A DNA stretch of 32,833 nt from Prochlorococcus sp. AG-363-A16. GTDB lineage: Bacteria > Cyanobacteriota > Cyanobacteriia > PCC-6307 > Cyanobiaceae. The position numbers were made by a program, and so were the translations under genes. Where the stretch lies: assembly GCA_003280345.1 (NCBI GenBank), contig QCFB01000020.1:1-32833 (forward strand), in the 5' to 3' direction. Numbering within the stretch: position 1 is the stretch's first letter; each line of letters begins with the position of its first letter. The notes below the pieces were generated by a model. The model ran no database searches. It was not told the DNA's origin and saw only the letters and a list, made by a program, of their open reading frames with translations. Below, one piece after another: positions 1 to 6,930 of this stretch.

Positions 1-1392
1 AGCGCCAAGACGATCATCAAACTCCATTCTGATCTTGGCTAGTCCCAAATAAGCGTATTTATTTCTTGGGTCAATCGCTAATACTTTATCGAAAATAATC
101 TTTGCTTCATTGATATCTAGTCTATCGAAAGATGGATCCTTTCTATTTGAGAAATTTATCCGACTTATCTTTTCGCACTTCATTCTAGCTGCCTCCAATA
201 ATATCTCTACATTTTCAGGTTCAACCTGAATTGCTTTTTCAATGTCAGGAAAAACCTGATATTTAACGTTGGATGTTGCTACAGTTTTATATGTCGCTTT
301 TGCTCGAGTAAGATAATTAATGGCTTTACCTGGATTAAGCTCTATGGCTTTATCTAAGTCCATAATTGCTCCTGGTGTTTGTATATAGGAATCTTCCCAA
401 TTTTTTAACTTCAATATTGAATTAGCGCGCTGTTCATAAGCTTCTATATTTCTTGGATTGATTCTTATGGCTTCAGTAAAGTCAGAGATAGCTCTTTCTT
501 GAAATTCATCGGAAGTCTTATTATTAATAATATCTCCTTTCCGAGACGTAGCTATCCCTCTAAGAAGATAAGCTTCTGAACTCTCTTTCTTCTCAAGTAA
601 ATTATTTGCAATTTTGATAATCTCATCTTCTTTACCTTGAAAAGTTAATAACTCTCTAGCAGTTTCCAATGGGGATAATTTATTCTTTCGCTTACTTTTA
701 CTTGAACCTACATTCGCAATAGTGCCCGCTAATGAATACTTCCCAACGAATCTCTTGGCGACATCACTGGCAATTGCAAAATTAAGGCCCTCACTATCTT
801 TCATTATGAAAGTATTAATCCCAATTACACATCCTGATTGGTCAATTAATGGGCCTCCAGAATTTCCAGGGTTCAGGGCAGCATCAGTTTGAATTATTTT
901 CCCTTCATCCCTTGTGCTACTAACAATTCCTTTTGTCAACGAAAATTCAAGGCCTTTAGGCGCTCCTATAGCAACAACTTCTGAACCGATGATTGATTGT
1001 TTTTGTTTAAGGGGTAGAACACTACCTGTAACCCCCTGAATAGAAAGCAATGCCAAGTCAGTTTGAGTGGACAGACCGCCACCATCTATAACTACTGAGG
1101 CAGTGTCTTCATCACCATTAGACCAGGTAACTAAGACTTTTTTATTTCCTTTAATAACGTGATTATTAGTAAGAATTAAGGTCTCATTCTTTAAATGGCC
1201 AACTACAAAACCACTGCCGCTTGATGAATTTGTCGATACAACTACAACACCTGGCAAGGATTTCTCTCGGAGCTGCTGTACTGAATAATTCTTACCTCTA
1301 CACAAATCACGGCTCGTGAAGACCCCACGATCATTCACTCCGCATGCAGTGGCATAAACCGATAAAACCCCGAAAATGAAAGCTCTACGCAT
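1..1392 (-). CDS. Trypsin-like serine protease (HtrA/DegP-type) with C-terminal TPR-like repeats, 3' truncated
   Basis: The frame reads from an ATG at 1392 off the left edge of the window with no stop in 464 codons. Residues 1-17 look like an export signal: basic MRRAF, a hydrophobic run, then ATAC, which is a weak lipobox or a signal peptidase I site. Residues 45-185 are a trypsin-fold protease with all three catalytic residues visible: His78 in TNNHVI, Asp112 in TDLALL and Ser178 in GNSGGP. No PDZ domain follows. From about residue 235 the chain becomes helical, with repeated patterns such as AISDFTEAIRINPRNIEAY and AKIIFDKVLAIDPRNKYAY that are typical of TPR units. The inferred role is a periplasmic or membrane-anchored protease whose substrates or partners are chosen by TPRs. 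Family assignment is firm; the target is unknown. The next gene on the same strand lies over 400 bases upstream, so it is probably monocistronic. Confidence 0.85.
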   Translation of the reverse strand, partial: MRRAFIFGVLSVYATACGVNDRGVFTSRDLCRGKNYSVQQLREKSLPGVVVVSTNSSSGSGFVVGHLKNETLILTNNHVIKGNKKVLVTWSNGDEDTASVVIDGGGLSTQTDLALLSIQGVTGSVLPLKQKQSIIGSEVVAIGAPKGLEFSLTKGIVSSTRDEGKIIQTDAALNPGNSGGPLIDQSGCVIGINTFIMKDSEGLNFAIASDVAKRFVGKYSLAGTIANVGSSKSKRKNKLSPLETARELLTFQGKEDEIIKIANNLLEKKESSEAYLLRGIATSRKGDIINNKTSDEFQERAISDFTEAIRINPRNIEAYEQRANSILKLKNWEDSYIQTPGAIMDLDKAIELNPGKAINYLTRAKATYKTVATSNVKYQVFPDIEKAIQVEPENVEILLEAARMKCEKISRINFSNRKDPSFDRLDINEAKIIFDKVLAIDPRNKYAYLGLAKIRMEFDDRLGA

Positions 1393-1582
1393 TCTGATCA
1401 AACAGATTGAATTTATTTAAAGCCAAGGTCTGAATCTATGCTTTAGAAAACACAACTCGTTAAGCTCAATAAACTTTGAGAGACCGAAAAAGCTGACAAG
1501 TCCCTCTGGACTCTTATACAGAAGCAGTCCCATACTAGCAAAATACTAGCAAGCCCTTTTAACCCAACATCCCAGTCACACC

Positions 1583-1648
1583 ATGCCTTCTAAAGATATC
1601 AACTACTGGCTAATGAACAGTTATAAACCAATGATACCAATGGATTAG
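1583..1648 (+). pseudogene. Remnant of an EVE-domain protein N-terminus (tentative)
   Basis: An ATG at 1583 opens a 21-codon frame ending in TAG at 1646. Its residues 6-13 read INYWLMNS, close to ISYWLMKS at the start of the intact EVE-domain gene at 7377. The DNA shares an exact 14-base block, TACTGGCTAATGAA (1604-1617 and 7392-7405), in the same orientation and codon phase. Beyond residue 13 similarity is lost unless one frameshift is allowed, which would give a weak NGLEGIPKT match to the GIDDLKKEGKT region. This could be a decayed duplicate or the scar of an insertion. The match is short, so chance is not excluded. Confidence 0.4.
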
Positions 1649-1665
1649 AAGGAATCCCTAAAACC

Positions 1666-1685
1666 TGTTCGAACCTTGTTCGAAC
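1666..1685. repeat. Tandem TGTTCGAAC repeat (palindromic core GTTCGAAC)
   Basis: TGTTCGAAC occurs at 1666-1674 and again at 1677-1685, an 11-base period. The 8-base core is its own reverse complement. The only other copy I noticed is at 7320-7327, just before the intact EVE-domain gene. The core resembles the T-loop of tRNAs, but no tRNA cloverleaf is visible here. Confidence 0.5.
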
Positions 1686-1813
1686 TTTTCGAGCACTTAA
1701 TTCATCAAATAGCCAGCCAAGCAAAGAGCAATACAAAACCCAACGCTTACATTCCAAATCAAAGCTTGACGTCTTAAGACAATTCTGCTGCAAATAGCAC
1801 TGGAAAGGTCTTA

Positions 1814-2140
1814 TTACTTTGTCAATTGATGAGTGCAATTAGAGTCTTCTAAGCTCATATCTATTAACCAGTCCTTATCGATACCAAGGAGTTCAATAGC
1901 CTTTAATTCAAAACTATCAAGTTCAAAGTAGTTGTAAGGAACCTTTACCCGTAAGGTTAATTGCCCCTCTTCTCTTGAAATGGAGTGATTGGAAAATTCA
2001 AGTTCTTCCAAATTTCCATCAACATCATTTGAGATAGTTAGTTTTAAGATCTTCTTCAGATTCCATGGGGATTTATCCATGAAACTTGCTTGATCTTCCC
2101 AGTATTGTTTATAAGCATGGAACCCTTTCTTGATGTTCAT
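1814..2140 (-). CDS. Hypothetical protein, 108 aa
   Basis: This is a complete small frame with ATG at 2140 preceded by a GGAG ribosome binding site six bases upstream, which supports translation. The product is acidic and soluble-looking, with no signal peptide or membrane segment. The N-terminal third is rich in Trp, Tyr and Lys (YKQYWEDQ, PWNLKK); the middle alternates hydrophobic and polar residues as in a beta-rich fold (GQLTLRVKVPYNYFELD); it ends in ELLGIDKDWLIDMSLED. I do not recognise the family. It is the first gene after the gene-poor stretch and reads in the same direction as the CRP-like regulator, but a 244-base gap (2141-2384) separates it from the next gene, so it probably has its own promoter. 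Function unknown. Confidence 0.6.
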   Translation of the reverse strand: MNIKKGFHAYKQYWEDQASFMDKSPWNLKKILKLTISNDVDGNLEELEFSNHSISREEGQLTLRVKVPYNYFELDSFELKAIELLGIDKDWLIDMSLEDSNCTHQLTK

Positions 2141-2384
2141 TGCTCACTCCATTTAAAGTTGATTAGAGGTTATAGTTAGTATTATAAGTCAACGGCTGGT
2201 TAACGAATCCCACCTATTTACAAGTTGGGTACCTGTACCCTTATTGCATCAACCACCCAAGGAATTAACAATAGAACAAGTGTTTTGAACAGCGATAGAA
2301 ATGGTATTTCCCGTTAGCATTCAATCATCAACATAAAAGAGATATCTCTGCACTGTTCTTTCAGAATCTAATTGTCTATATTTA

Positions 2385-2564
2385 TCAATCAATTGAATCT
2401 CGAAATTGCTCAAGACGTACATCACTTAATCCTTGTATTAAAGCCCAAGCTGTTTCACCAGAGATAGTCTTTTCATCACAATATTGCAAGACTACTTTAT
2501 CTATTCCTTGTATAAGAGCTTGGACATCTTGCTCTTCTAGGTATTTAAATTTTTCATTATTCAT
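2385..2564 (-). CDS. Small hypothetical protein, 59 aa, downstream of the CRP-like regulator
   Basis: The frame is open back to 2615, but the ATG at 2564 (MNNEKFKYLEEQ) is preferred: it has GGTGAT upstream and avoids overlapping the regulator that ends at 2575, leaving a 10-base gap typical of an operon. The protein is acidic and helical, with the repeated element ALIQG (DVQALIQGIDK and AWALIQGLSD), which may reflect a small internal duplication, and a single Cys in LQYCDE. No membrane segment or known domain is recognised. Its position makes it likely to be co-transcribed with the CRP-like regulator and so possibly phosphate- or arsenate-responsive. It could be a small modulator of that regulator, but this is inference from position only. 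Confidence 0.55.
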   Translation of the reverse strand: MNNEKFKYLEEQDVQALIQGIDKVVLQYCDEKTISGETAWALIQGLSDVRLEQFRDSID

Positions 2565-2574
2565 TACGATAGAA

Positions 2575-3219
2575 TCACCGAATAACTGGTCGATTCGACA
2601 GCAAAATGCGTCCATTCTTAGATTTCTTTAGCCAGCCATCATCCTTTAAATGATTCATCATTCTTGTCACAGTAACACGAGTAATTCCTAATGCATCTGC
2701 TATTTGTTCATGATTTATCTTAAAGCCAAAGACGATACCACCTTCGACTACATGTCCAAAGTCAAGAGCAAGCATTTCAAGAAATGCTTTCATTTTCTTT
2801 TTTGTATTCTTTATACCTAAAACAACTAAGAATGATTCCACATAATTATTGCGAGCAACAATTGATTGAAATATTAACTGCGAGATAGATCCCGAGGCAT
2901 AAGCTTCATCTATGTTTAAACAAAGGACATCACAATCACAAAGAGCCAAGGCATTGTATCCATCAATTCTAGACAAAGGTTCACCAAAAGATTGTCCAGG
3001 CCCTACAAAACCAAGCACAGATTCGGCGCCATCTTTGTTCTCTGCAGATAAAAAAGCAGCGCCTCGAACTAAGAGCCATATCTGATTTTTCAGAATAGGA
3101 AAAAAACTTTTTGCTGAGATGTGCACAAGATTTCTTTTTGCATAAGTAGTTTCCAAAAACTCAAGGGCACCTTCGTAAGAGTCGATGAGACTTGGGCTTT
3201 CAAGCAAAGTCAAAGTCAA
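2575..3219 (-). CDS. CRP/FNR-family transcriptional regulator (PtrA-like candidate) divergent from pstS
   Basis: There is an N-terminal cyclic-nucleotide-type beta-roll (about residues 15-120, including GPGQSFGEPLSR) and a C-terminal winged helix-turn-helix (HEQIADALGITRVTVTRMMNHL, in the last 50 residues). Start choice: the frame extends to a TTG at 3240, but a strong GGAGG at 3230-3226 lies six bases before another TTG at 3219, giving 214 aa; no in-frame ATG is available near here. After FGE the usual Arg-Ser/Thr-Ala of cAMP-binding members is replaced by YNALA, so cAMP binding is unlikely. Marine picocyanobacteria carry a CRP-type regulator, PtrA, linked to phosphate genes; adjacency to pstS makes that the best guess, but phoB and phoR are not in this window. 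Its upstream region is shared with pstS and holds three tandem operator-like dyads. Confidence 0.85.
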   Translation of the reverse strand: MTLTLLESPSLIDSYEGALEFLETTYAKRNLVHISAKSFFPILKNQIWLLVRGAAFLSAENKDGAESVLGFVGPGQSFGEPLSRIDGYNALALCDCDVLCLNIDEAYASGSISQLIFQSIVARNNYVESFLVVLGIKNTKKKMKAFLEMLALDFGHVVEGGIVFGFKINHEQIADALGITRVTVTRMMNHLKDDGWLKKSKNGRILLSNRPVIR

Positions 3220-3281
3220 ATGAATCCTCCAGATAGACAAAGAAAGCTCACTGATGCCCTAGGGCAATAGCAAGATAATAC

Positions 3282-3334
3282 ATCAAATCTTCTTGATGTA
3301 TCAACAAAGATTGATCTCATCAACATATTTTGAT
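3282..3334. promoter_or_regulatory. Three tandem ATCAA-N6-TTGAT dyads (ArsR-type operators) upstream of pstS
   Basis: Exact copies of ATCAA-N6-TTGAT lie at 3282-3297, 3300-3315 and 3319-3334, with start-to-start spacing of 18 and 19 bases and different N6 spacers (ATCTTC, CAAAGA, CATATT). The first is extended to a 9-base-arm inverted repeat (3278-3301). Two more copies with the same 18-base period lie in the gap-arsR intergenic region. The dyad is the one I know for ArsR/SmtB-type repressors in cyanobacteria (Synechocystis arsBHC). The array lies in the space between pstS and the divergent CRP-like gene, so it could control both. Confidence 0.8.
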
Positions 3335-3340
3335 TAGTAT
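3311..3340 (+). promoter_or_regulatory. Candidate pstS promoter embedded in the operator array
   Basis: TTGATC (3311-3316) as a -35 element, an 18-base spacer and TAGTAT (3335-3340) as a -10 element give a plausible sigma-70 promoter. The -35 is the right half of operator 2, and operator 3 fills the spacer, so a bound repressor would block polymerase. Transcription would begin near 3347, leaving a leader of about 20 bases. No start-site data support this. Confidence 0.4.
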
Positions 3341-3349
3341 CTGAAAGCC

Positions 3350-3370
3350 ATGTTCGTGCGCCTCTCATGA
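3350..3370 (+). other. Six-codon upstream reading frame ending inside the pstS start codon
   Basis: ATG at 3350 opens MFVRLS followed by TGA at 3368-3370, which overlaps the pstS ATG (3367-3369) as ATGA. There is no clear Shine-Dalgarno site in front of pstS, so reinitiation from this mini-frame is conceivable. A frame this short arises easily by chance. Confidence 0.25.
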
Positions 3371-4368
3371 CCTTCTCAAGGAAGGTGATTTCCTTCGCTT
3401 CTATTGCCACCCTTGGGGCTGGCATCGTTGCATGTGGAACAACTGATTCAACCTCCAGTGTTCGCCTAAGTGGTGCTGGAGCATCTTTCCCCGCAAAGAT
3501 CTACACCCGATGGTTCTCTGATCTGGCTAAATCTGGAGGGCCAAAGGTTAACTACCAAGCCGTTGGGTCTGGGTCTGGGCGTAAAGCATTCATTGATCAA
3601 ACCGTTGACTTTGGAGCTTCGGATGATCCGATGAAAGCGAAAGACATCGCCAAGGTCACTCGTGGCTTAGTGCAAATTCCTATGGTGGGAGGCACCATCG
3701 CCTTTGGCTACAACAAGCCAGATTGTGATCTTAAGTTGACCCAACTCCAAGCGGTCAGAGTCGCAATGGGTAAAATCAAAGACTGGAGAAAACTCGGTTG
3801 TCCTGCTGGAAAACTCACTTGGGTCCATCGTTCTGATGGCTCAGGAACGACCAAAGCTTTTACCAATTCAATGCAGGCTTTCTCAAATGACTCCAGTGAA
3901 TGGTCTCTAGGTACTGGTAAATCAGTGAGGTGGCCAGCAGGTGTAGGAGGCAAAGGCAACGCAGGGGTCGCAGGTGTAATAAGAAAAACACCTGGGGCCA
4001 TCGGTTACGTCAACCAGTCCTACATAAAAGGGGCCGTAAGAGCCGCAGCTCTACAAAACCTTTCAGGTGAATTCTTGAAGCCAAGCACCAAAGCAGGAGC
4101 TGCGGCTCTAAACGGAATCAGATTGGATCGAAATCTTGCAGGTAAAAATCCAAATCCAACTGCAAGAGGTGCCTATCCAATCGCTACTTTGACTTGGATT
4201 CTAGCTTACGAAACTGGGAATGGCTCTAAAACAAAAGCCATTAAAGAGTCTTTGAACTACCTGCTTAGCGACAAGGCTCAAAGCAAAGCCTCTAAACTTG
4301 GATTTGTTCCTCTAAAGGGTGACATCCTTAAGAAGGCACGCGCTGCAGTAAATAGGATTGGAGACTGA
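3367..4368 (+). CDS. pstS: Phosphate ABC transporter, periplasmic phosphate-binding protein PstS
   Basis: 333 aa, the usual length for PstS. Residues 1-22 are a lipoprotein signal with a lipobox ending in Cys23 (GAGIVAC). The mature part starts with the conserved LSGAGASFPAKIYTRWF and contains the phosphate-ligand segments GASFP, VGSGSGRKAF, FGASDDPM and RSDGSGTTKAF; IRKTPGAIGYVNQSY and the C-terminal LGFVPL also fit the family. It captures periplasmic phosphate (and, less well, arsenate) for the PstCAB permease, which is not in this window. It lies between a CRP-like regulator and the arsJ-gap-arsR genes. The upstream region has three ArsR-type dyads, and I saw no Pho box there. A strong terminator follows at 4416, so it is transcribed alone. 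A minus-strand open frame inside it (3708-4001) is a shadow. Confidence 0.95.
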   Translation: MTFSRKVISFASIATLGAGIVACGTTDSTSSVRLSGAGASFPAKIYTRWFSDLAKSGGPKVNYQAVGSGSGRKAFIDQTVDFGASDDPMKAKDIAKVTRGLVQIPMVGGTIAFGYNKPDCDLKLTQLQAVRVAMGKIKDWRKLGCPAGKLTWVHRSDGSGTTKAFTNSMQAFSNDSSEWSLGTGKSVRWPAGVGGKGNAGVAGVIRKTPGAIGYVNQSYIKGAVRAAALQNLSGEFLKPSTKAGAAALNGIRLDRNLAGKNPNPTARGAYPIATLTWILAYETGNGSKTKAIKESLNYLLSDKAQSKASKLGFVPLKGDILKKARAAVNRIGD

Positions 4369-4415
4369 GTTTTAGGGTCAGTTTAATAGGAGCATTGATC
4401 AACTCCAAAATTTTT

Positions 4416-4441
4416 AAAAGGGGTATTTAACCCCTTTTTTT
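4416..4441 (+). terminator. Rho-independent terminator after pstS, possibly bidirectional
   Basis: Arms AAAAGGGGT (4416-4424) and ACCCCTTTT (4430-4438) enclose a five-base loop and run into a tract of seven T (4435-4441). The reverse strand also ends in a shorter T run, so it may serve arsJ transcripts arriving from the other side. Confidence 0.85.
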
Positions 4442-4482
4442 ATTGGCTATATATACAGATTTGAAATCATTTGATTATGGAC

Positions 4483-5754
4483 TTATAGCGAACTTCCTTT
4501 AAGCGATACAGAGTTAATTAATGCTGGTAAACGTAAGCTGCTTAGCCATGAGAAGAGCACGAGTAAACTGGAGCACCATAAACAAAGTTGCATCCCTATA
4601 GTTGCATTCTCTCCAAGCATAAATAAAGCTCCTGAAAGCAATGTTCCAAGAAGCCTGCCAGCTGCATTCGCCATGTAATAGAAACCAACATTCAGGCTCA
4701 CGTTTTCTGCATCGGTATAAGCCAACACCATGTAGGAATGGACAGATGAATTCATTGCAAAAACCACTCCAAAAGCAATTAAGCCCGCGGTAATAGCAAT
4801 GCCTGGATCACTCTGCCTCCACAATGCAATAGCGATGAGTCCAGGAATCGCAGTCAGAACAGCACTCCAAAACTTGACGGTGGAAATTCCTGGGCTGGAT
4901 TTCTTTCCCCATATATTCCTTAGAATGGGCGCTAAAGCCTGCACAAAACCGTAACCAATCACCCATAGTCCGAGAAAAGCTCCAATCTCTGAAAAGTTCC
5001 AATGAAGAGATGTCTCTAGAAAAACAGGTAAGGCAACGACAAACCACACATCTCTAGCTCCAAAGAGAAAAAAACGTGCCATAGAAAGTACGTTGATCCC
5101 TTTGGATTTTGAAAACAGATCTTTAAACATTGGCTTCTCCTTCATACGCCCCATATCACCAGGCAAGACCAGGGTCAAAACAAAAGACAGAGCCAGGCCA
5201 AATGCCATTAGCGCAACGGCCTTATTGAAACCAAAACTAATCAGCAAAACTCCACCCAGAAAAAATCCCACACCCTTGAGAGCATTTTTGGAACCTGTTA
5301 GAACCGCAACCCATTTAAATAATTGCTTTTTACCTTTCTGTTCTTCTTCCGGCGTTTCAGGAACAACTGTTTTGATTGCACTCTTTGCACTCATTTTGTT
5401 GAGGTCTTTGGCGATGCCACTGATTGCTTGCGCAACCATGACATAACTAACGCTTAACAACTTTGGCCAACTAGCAGCAACAGGAACCAACATCAGTAGA
5501 GCACCTATCTGCAGAAGAGTTCCTGCCCATAGGGTTAGTCGTAAGCCATAGCGAGCACCGATCCAGCCGCCATACAAATTAGTAATGATGCCAAAGAACT
5601 CATAAAAGAGAAAAAGAAAAGCAATTTCTAAAGCTGTATATCCAAGCTGATGGAAATGAAAGACCACCAACATACGCAGAGCGCCATCAGTAAGAGTGAA
5701 CGCCCAATAGTTGGCTGTGACGATCCCGTATTGCTGCAGAGACGACAATTTCAT
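4483..5754 (-). CDS. arsJ: ArsJ, organoarsenical (1-arseno-3-phosphoglycerate) efflux permease, MFS
   Basis: 423 aa integral membrane protein of the major facilitator type with about 11-12 hydrophobic segments. The start NYWAFTLTDGALRMLVVFHF followed by FLFLFYEFFGIITNLYGGWIGARYG is the signature I recall for ArsJ. A cytoplasmic loop around residues 130-145 is charged (PETPEEEQKGKKQ). In the characterised pathway, GAPDH uses arsenate in place of phosphate to form 1-arseno-3-phosphoglycerate; ArsJ exports it and it then breaks down outside to release arsenate. The gene for the partner GAPDH lies 11 bases upstream on the same strand, so both are on one mRNA. Expression is probably controlled by ArsR through the dyads at 6838-6871. 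A generic MFS role is the only alternative, and the gene pairing argues against it. Confidence 0.92.
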   Translation of the reverse strand: MKLSSLQQYGIVTANYWAFTLTDGALRMLVVFHFHQLGYTALEIAFLFLFYEFFGIITNLYGGWIGARYGLRLTLWAGTLLQIGALLMLVPVAASWPKLLSVSYVMVAQAISGIAKDLNKMSAKSAIKTVVPETPEEEQKGKKQLFKWVAVLTGSKNALKGVGFFLGGVLLISFGFNKAVALMAFGLALSFVLTLVLPGDMGRMKEKPMFKDLFSKSKGINVLSMARFFLFGARDVWFVVALPVFLETSLHWNFSEIGAFLGLWVIGYGFVQALAPILRNIWGKKSSPGISTVKFWSAVLTAIPGLIAIALWRQSDPGIAITAGLIAFGVVFAMNSSVHSYMVLAYTDAENVSLNVGFYYMANAAGRLLGTLLSGALFMLGENATIGMQLCLWCSSLLVLFSWLSSLRLPALINSVSLKGSSL

Positions 5755-5765
5755 TTGGTTATCCT

Positions 5766-6794
5766 TTAACCTTGGCTATCTAGATTCACGACATAAGAAG
5801 TCAGGTCTGCCATACGACAGCTGTAACCCCATTCATTGTCATACCAGGCAAAAACTTTTAATTGATTCCCATCTATAACCATTGTGGACAAAGCATCAAT
5901 AATTGAACTGCGTGAATCATTGACGTAGTCAATAGAGACTAGGGGCCTTTCTTCATAACCAAGAATGCCTTTCAAATCTCCTTCCGCTGCACGTTGAAAA
6001 GCGTCATTAACCTGTTGAACTGAGACCTTTCTCTCAAGTTCGAAAACGGCATCAGTCAGGGATGCATTCAACAGTGGAACACGTACAGCATGTCCATTCA
6101 ATTTGCCTAGAAGCTCTGGGAAAATCATGCCTATTGCCTTCGCCGAACCGGTAGTAGTAGGAATAAGACTTTGAATGCTGCTACGGGCTCGTCTTAGATC
6201 ACTTTTAAATGAGTCAATTGGCACTTGTGTATTGGTGATGTCATGGAGTGTGGTAATGGCTCCATGGATAATGCCAAAACTTTCATTGACAACTTTGACA
6301 ACTGGTGCCAAGCAATTGGTTGTACACGATGCAGCTGTGACTAGTCGATGAATCTTAGGGTCGTAAAGATTATGGTTGATTCCATAGACGATATTTAGAG
6401 CTTCTCTCCCTGCCACTTCACCTGTCACGGGACAAGCAACAACAACTCTTTTAATGCCACACTGATCAAAGTAAGGGTTTAATAGTTCGGGTGTTTTTAT
6501 CTTTCCACTGCATTCCAGAACAAAGTCAACACCCGCTTGCTCCCATGGAACATTAGTGGGAGCACTCTCTTGCGAATAGCTAAGAAATTGACCATCAATC
6601 TTGATCCCTTTTAAGTCGGAATCAATGTGCTGGTCCCAACGACCATGAACGGAGTCAAACTCAAGCAAATGCGCAGCAACTTTTGCATCACCAGCAGGAT
6701 CATTAATCTGAACTAACTCAATATTTGGTCGACCCCATAAAGCACGAAAAACAAGACGACCTATGCGCCCAAATCCATTGATTCCAATTCGCAT
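5766..6794 (-). CDS. ArsJ-associated glyceraldehyde-3-phosphate dehydrogenase
   Basis: 342 aa, a full-length GAPDH with the Rossmann start [16 protein letters not shown], Asn31-Asp32 after the second strand (NAD-type), catalytic Cys157 in [12 protein letters not shown] and catalytic His184. The His lies in [10 protein letters not shown] where housekeeping enzymes have HSYT-type sequences, and residues 121-139 read CPVTGEVAG...NIVYG; these features, as I recall them, mark the arsenic-linked subgroup. It forms 1-arseno-3-phosphoglycerate from arsenate and glyceraldehyde-3-phosphate, the substrate of ArsJ encoded just downstream. AGGA lies seven bases before the ATG. The intergenic region to the divergent arsR holds two operator-like dyads, the nearest 44 bases from this start. 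It is often named gap1 in Prochlorococcus. A main glycolytic role is unlikely given the context. Confidence 0.92.
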   Translation of the reverse strand: MRIGINGFGRIGRLVFRALWGRPNIELVQINDPAGDAKVAAHLLEFDSVHGRWDQHIDSDLKGIKIDGQFLSYSQESAPTNVPWEQAGVDFVLECSGKIKTPELLNPYFDQCGIKRVVVACPVTGEVAGREALNIVYGINHNLYDPKIHRLVTAASCTTNCLAPVVKVVNESFGIIHGAITTLHDITNTQVPIDSFKSDLRRARSSIQSLIPTTTGSAKAIGMIFPELLGKLNGHAVRVPLLNASLTDAVFELERKVSVQQVNDAFQRAAEGDLKGILGYEERPLVSIDYVNDSRSSIIDALSTMVIDGNQLKVFAWYDNEWGYSCRMADLTSYVVNLDSQG

Positions 6795-6837
6795 GGGATT
6801 TTCCTATGAGTTACAAGCAAGACATCGGAAGCCTTCC

Positions 6838-6871
6838 ATCAACTTATTTTGATATATCAAATCCCCTTGAT
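6838..6871. promoter_or_regulatory. Two tandem ATCAA-N6-TTGAT dyads between gap and arsR (ArsR operator)
   Basis: Exact copies lie at 6838-6853 (spacer CTTATT) and 6856-6871 (spacer ATCCCC), 18 bases apart. They lie between the divergent starts of gap (6794) and arsR (6931), where an autoregulated ArsR operator is expected. The motif is identical to the three copies upstream of pstS. A TATAAA at 6893-6898 could be part of the arsR promoter, but a well-spaced -35 was not found. Confidence 0.85.
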
Positions 6872-6930
6872 GCTTGCTAATCTTTAAATCCTTATAAAAT
6901 GAAAACCTCTACGCTTTGGGAATTTAATTA

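Larger units (their letters stand above)
1393..1813. other. Gene-poor intergenic region (421 bases)
   Basis: No convincing intact gene was found. It should hold the promoter of the protease gene (minus strand, right next to 1392). It also contains a short plus-strand reading frame resembling the start of an EVE-domain gene (1583-1648) and a tandem repeat of the palindrome GTTCGAAC (1666-1685), both listed separately. A minus-strand open frame of 79 codons (1599-1838) overlaps both these elements and the stop of the next gene; I do not regard it as real. Confidence 0.6.

Noticed and set aside
1397-1411. Another possible ATCAA/TTGA dyad before the protease gene
   Set aside because: The spacer is five bases and the right arm reads TTGAA, so it fails both spacing and sequence compared with the five exact copies.
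1599-1838. 79-codon minus-strand open frame
   Set aside because: It overlaps the stop of the 108-aa gene and the EVE-like fragment, has no recognisable feature, and lies in low-information intergenic DNA.
3282-3334. FNR or CRP sites instead of ArsR operators
   Set aside because: An FNR box is TTGAT-N4-ATCAA, the reverse arrangement, and the gaps between neighbouring copies are 2 or 3 bases. A CRP site needs TGTGA-type arms. The same dyad at the arsR promoter favours ArsR, though the CRP-like protein cannot be fully excluded.
3708-4001. Minus-strand frame within pstS, and similar frames within groL, atpD, pepP, nadE and ald
   Set aside because: They lie opposite strongly conserved coding sequence and show no motif; these are shadows of the real genes.
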